Position numbers and translations under genes: made by a program. The notes under the pieces are model-generated. The model was not told the DNA's origin. It saw only the letters and a list, made by a program, of their open reading frames with translations, and ran no database searches. Of a DNA stretch of 64,000 nt, positions 61,687 to 64,000 are shown piece after piece; the first letter of the stretch is position 1, and each line of letters begins with the position of its first letter. Origin of the DNA: an uncultured Flavobacteriales bacterium (GTDB taxonomy: Bacteria; Bacteroidota; Bacteroidia; Flavobacteriales_D; Crocinitomicaceae); assembly GCA_937876195.1 (NCBI GenBank), contig CALEIK010000003.1, positions 8,446 through 72,445 on the forward strand, in the 5' to 3' direction.

Positions 61687-62052
61687 TGGACTGAATTTAT
61701 TATATTGAGATGCATCTCAGTTTATCGCTGAGGAGCCATCTACGAGGATCAGAGAGTGAGTTTATACATTATTAGCAGTAGAGTTAGCTATACCTAGTTT
61801 TGTTCCTTGTGGGAGAGCTGAGGTAATAGTATAAGGATTGGATTGTAAGAAAAGAAACGTTGCAGAAGTATAGCAACAAAAAAAAGCGCCGTTTTATCAA
61901 ATAAAAAGGCGTTTTTGGTATTCGTTAAAATGGGTTATGAATCAACTTCTACAGTTGCAATTTCTTCAGATTTTTATCTAATCTGGCTTCAATCATAGAG
62001 TCTTTTGGTAACAAGCTCATTTCTAAGAGCTCAGCAGACCCGCTGAAGTGAA
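61687..62052. other. Intergenic region with inverted repeats, no recognised gene
   Basis: Between the secDF terminator and the small secreted-protein gene I find TGAGATGCATCTCA (a perfect 14-bp palindrome, 61706-61719) and CTCAG-TTTATCG-CTGAG (61716-61732). The stop-bounded minus-strand frame ending at 61949 lacks a convincing start. No tRNA or other RNA is recognisable. Confidence 0.5.
61881..61916. terminator. Terminator-like hairpin, possibly bidirectional
   Basis: AAAAAGCGCC and GGCGTTTTT pair (one G-T wobble) around an inner stem TTTTAT-CAA-ATAAAA. Flanking A- and T-runs allow use in either direction. On the minus strand it could end the gene at 62053. Confidence 0.6.
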
Positions 62053-62373
62053 TTATTTTTCCTTTTCGAATTTGAATTTGTACGTATGAATTACACTCGG
62101 ATTAGAATCAGCTTTAATAAACATCTTTTCCAATTCGTTAATCATTAAGATTTCAAGTTCTTTTGAGCCTTTCGTTTCAATTATTGAAATCTCCTGATTT
62201 ATTATTCTAAAACGAACAACCACATAATTGTCTTTGTTGTCATCTAGATTCACTTTACTGAGGTCAATTGTCAATTTTCTTTTGATCTCCTTGAATAGTT
62301 TTGGGTTCTTACCAGCAAAACTTACGCTCATTGTCATTAAGCTCAAAACGAATACTGTTACTAACTTTTTCAT
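62053..62373 (-). CDS. Small secreted or periplasmic protein
   Basis: A protein of about 106 residues. I choose ATG 62373 because it starts a standard signal peptide (M-K-K-L-V-T-V-F-V-L-S-L ... S-F-A-G); the frame is open to 62418. The mature chain is about 85 residues with alternating strands (Y-V-V-V-R-F-R-I-I-N-Q-E-I-S-I-I-E) and a helix (L-M-I-N-E-L-E-K-M-F-I). The fold resembles a small alpha/beta domain seen in other short Bacteroidota exported proteins; function unknown. Confidence 0.7.
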   Translation of the reverse strand: MKKLVTVFVLSLMTMSVSFAGKNPKLFKEIKRKLTIDLSKVNLDDNKDNYVVVRFRIINQEISIIETKGSKELEILMINELEKMFIKADSNPSVIHTYKFKFEKEK

Positions 62374-62696
62374 ACCTATCATTTTAATTTTGTTTGTAAT
62401 GTTACACCTGTTAGACATGGGAAATCAAATTAAGTTACAATAGAAATGGTGTTACTTCATGAGTGGTACATAGTGTTGCTGAATGGACGAATAATAGGGA
62501 TGGAGATTTGAGAGATGTTGAACTAATAGTAGGGAGCTTGTTTGTCTGTATATATTTCTAGGCTATTCAATAGTCCTCTTTCTGTTCATTTTTGCTTTTT
62601 AATTGGCATTTGCTACTGTGTTGTTTTAGTCTGACCACCAACGGTCTTAAGCTAAGCGGTTGTTTTAATACCGCTTAGGTTTTGTTAGCAGTAGTT
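62374..62696. other. Intergenic region between the small secreted protein and Fic genes
   Basis: It holds the promoter region of the 62053 gene (no exact TAnnTTTG recognised on the minus strand), a stretch of low-complexity AT sequence, and the hairpin 62652-62678 after the Fic stop. No gene or RNA seen. Confidence 0.5.
62652..62678 (-). repeat. Hairpin downstream of the Fic gene
   Basis: CTAAGCGGT and ACCGCTTAG are perfect 9-bp arms around a 9-nt loop. On the coding strand of Fic it is preceded by TGCTAACAAAAC, recalling the TGCTACAACAAT that precedes the hairpin after the Cas2-like cassette. No T-run follows on the minus strand. Confidence 0.6.
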
Positions 62697-63803
62697 TTAT
62701 ACTCGGACAATTTTCATTAATGGTTCAAATGAATATAGGGCGGGACGCCTCCCTGAGGCTTCTTGCTTCTGTTCTAAATATCCATTTTCCAATAATTTTT
62801 TAGTTATGCTTGCTGCAGTTGCAGTAGGTATTCCCGACGTGAACTTATTATTCCTAAATACTGGATTGGTAAAAACAAAGTCTAATGTGGTTAAACTCCA
62901 TTTAGAAGATAACAGCTCAGTGAATTCATCTTTCATCTGCTCATATAGGTTTTTAATATTTTCAGCAATTTCTAAATTTCTGATCGCTTGATTTTCAACC
63001 GCTGTCAAAAAGAAGCGCACCCATTCTTCCCAATTATTACTTGCAGAGACCTGTCTCATTGTATCTATATACAAATCTTTATTTTCCTCTAAGAATCCGC
63101 TTATATAAAAATGTGGTTGTGATAAAATACCTTCTTTCCAAAGAAATAAAGTAATTAGCATTCTTCCTATCCTTCCGTTACCGTCTTGAAAAGGGTGTAA
63201 GGCTTCAAACTCTAGGTGCATTAATGCTGTTTTTATTAAAGCTGGGTCATTGCTTTCTTCTAGATATTTAAATAATGTTTCCAACCCATCATTGAGTTTT
63301 TCAGGGCTAATAGGAATAAATTGGATTTTCTTTTTGATTTTGTCAGCTAAATAGTTTTGTTCTGTTTTAAATTCTCCTGGAGATTTTGTTGCTCCTCGTC
63401 CCAAATACAATAGTTGTTGATGCATTTGTTTTATAAAGCTTGTTGATATTGAATAGCCTTCTTCTAATGCACTTTGTGCATTTTTTAGTGCTCTTTGGTA
63501 TAATATTGTCTCAATAACGTCAGATCTTACATTTATATTATCACCGTCATCATCTGCTTCATATTGAAGAATTTCATCCATAGTACTGATAGTTCCTTCA
63601 ATTCTTGATGAAATAACGGCTTCTTGATTTCTTAAGGGAGCCAATAAAATTTCACTATTATGCATGTTTTTCAGCATTTGGTCAAACCTTGCTAAAGCAT
63701 CTGTAGCATTTATTATTTCTTTTATAAATCCACTATAGTTGATGTTTTGAGGCGGAAACTTATCATAATGATAGTTAACGGCTTCTGCTGTATTAAAATC
63801 CAT
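62697..63803 (-). CDS. Fic family protein (AMPylase-like) with N-terminal inhibitory motif
   Basis: A 368-residue protein. An N-terminal Fic_N-type region carries S-S-R-I-E-G (residues about 66-71), matching the inhibitory helix motif (S/T)xxxE(G/N), which makes it a self-inhibited class II enzyme. The catalytic loop H-P-F-Q-D-G-N-G-R-I-G-R (HxFx(D/E)GNGRxxR) is near residue 200. A winged helix lies at the C-terminus. Fic enzymes transfer AMP or other nucleotides to protein hydroxyls. The target is unknown. An exact -7 element and tandem repeats lie upstream. Confidence 0.94.
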   Translation of the reverse strand: MDFNTAEAVNYHYDKFPPQNINYSGFIKEIINATDALARFDQMLKNMHNSEILLAPLRNQEAVISSRIEGTISTMDEILQYEADDDGDNINVRSDVIETILYQRALKNAQSALEEGYSISTSFIKQMHQQLLYLGRGATKSPGEFKTEQNYLADKIKKKIQFIPISPEKLNDGLETLFKYLEESNDPALIKTALMHLEFEALHPFQDGNGRIGRMLITLFLWKEGILSQPHFYISGFLEENKDLYIDTMRQVSASNNWEEWVRFFLTAVENQAIRNLEIAENIKNLYEQMKDEFTELLSSKWSLTTLDFVFTNPVFRNNKFTSGIPTATAASITKKLLENGYLEQKQEASGRRPALYSFEPLMKIVRV

Positions 63804-63822
63804 TTCTTGATGTTTTGGTTAT

Positions 63823-63830
63823 CAAATATA
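63823..63830 (-). promoter_or_regulatory. -7 element TATATTTG of the Fic gene
   Basis: An exact TAnnTTTG match on the minus strand, 19 bases before the start codon. A CAAAC tract (TTTG on the minus strand) 15 nt upstream could act as -33. Confidence 0.55.
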
Positions 63831-63875
63831 TAAAAAAAAGAGAAACAAACTCATTAGAGTACTAAAATAATAAAA

Positions 63876-64000
63876 AAACTGTAATCAAGGTATTTTGATA
63901 TCGGAAAGCTGTAAACAAACTATTTTGTTTCTTGAATTTCAATTTAAACTGTAATCAAGGTATTTTGATATCGGAAAGCTGTAAACAAACTATTTTGTTT
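63876..64000. repeat. 70-bp tandem repeat, running off the window
   Basis: A 55-bp block at 63876-63930 is repeated identically at 63946-64000 (period 70), with a 15-bp unique stretch between. Each block contains two related 19-bp units of the form CTGTAA-W-CAA-NN-TATTTTG, at 63879, 63909, 63949 and 63979. The second unit includes the palindrome AAACAAA-CTAT-TTTGTTT. The repeat may continue beyond the window. Confidence 0.85.

Noticed and set aside
61949..62070. Minus-strand peptide frame ending in L-K-K-L-Q-L at 61949
   Set aside because: It reads protein-like but has no upstream start outside the neighbouring gene and overlaps its 3' end in another frame. It may be a gene remnant, but I cannot support it.
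63876..64000. CRISPR array
   Set aside because: The identical block is 55 bp and the only unique stretch between copies is 15 bp, which is too short for a spacer. No cas gene lies near it.

Overview
The window looks like chromosomal DNA of a Bacteroidota bacterium, most likely class Flavobacteriia (a Crocinitomicaceae or Fluviicola-like member is my guess). The evidence is: type IX secretion C-terminal sorting domains on several secreted proteins; many SusC/FadL-type envelope proteins and lipoproteins; fused SecDF; a fused alpha/beta 2-oxoacid dehydrogenase E1; an S16 ribosomal protein with a long acidic tail; and repeated exact matches to the Bacteroidota promoter -7 element TAnnTTTG, often with a TTG about 18-21 nt upstream. 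No rRNA, tRNA or insertion sequence was found.

Layout. 1-11.2 kb: LRR lipoprotein, small periplasmic proteins, nucleoside phosphorylase, cutC, GH20 hexosaminidase, DUF5117-type zinc protease, tandem universal stress protein, M1 peptidase. 11.6-20.9 kb: giant PKD-repeat T9SS type B protein, beta-barrel protein, cupin, J-domain/KTSC fusion, FKBP lipoprotein, HisKA_2 sensor kinase, secreted pappalysin-type protease. 20.9-29 kb: SMUBP-2-like helicase, TPR sensor kinase and LuxR-type response regulator, a hairpin-rich intergenic region, VOC protein, methyltransferase, MOSC protein, two secreted or lipidated proteins. 29-41 kb: aminotransferase, VanX-like dipeptidase, TonB receptor divergent from a DtxR/MntR regulator with a clear operator between them, M1 peptidase, GNAT, and a FadL - GDSL-like lipoprotein - alpha/beta hydrolase operon. 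41-45 kb: rpsP-rimM-trmN6-like operon, VOC, DUF4256, esterase. 45.3-47.9 kb: accessory island with an AbiE type IV toxin-antitoxin pair and a two-gene cassette (Cas2-fold-like small protein plus two-TM protein) bracketed by perfect 13-bp inverted repeats. 48-58 kb: thioredoxin-fold protein, E1 fusion, a 35-residue membrane protein, LVIVD-repeat T9SS protein, glycosyltransferase/HAD/MORN-like gene run. 58.5-64 kb: secDF, a small secreted protein, a Fic protein, and a tandem repeat running off the right edge.

Two observations stand out. First, the response-regulator gene is followed by a palindrome (ATACGTC-AAAT-GRCGTAT) that recurs upstream of a lipoprotein gene 2.7 kb away; in both places a -7 element (exact or one mismatch) begins exactly 40 nt from the palindrome start. 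The first copy seems to drive a structured RNA of about 120 nt with no ORF, ending in a terminator-like hairpin. Second, the Cas2-like/membrane-protein cassette at 47.1-47.8 kb has mirrored inverted repeats and hairpins at both ends and lies beside AbiE, so it is a candidate for an undescribed mobile, possibly defence-related module. A GDSL-hydrolase homologue in the FadL operon also appears to have lost its catalytic Ser, Asn and His and may be a pseudoenzyme.
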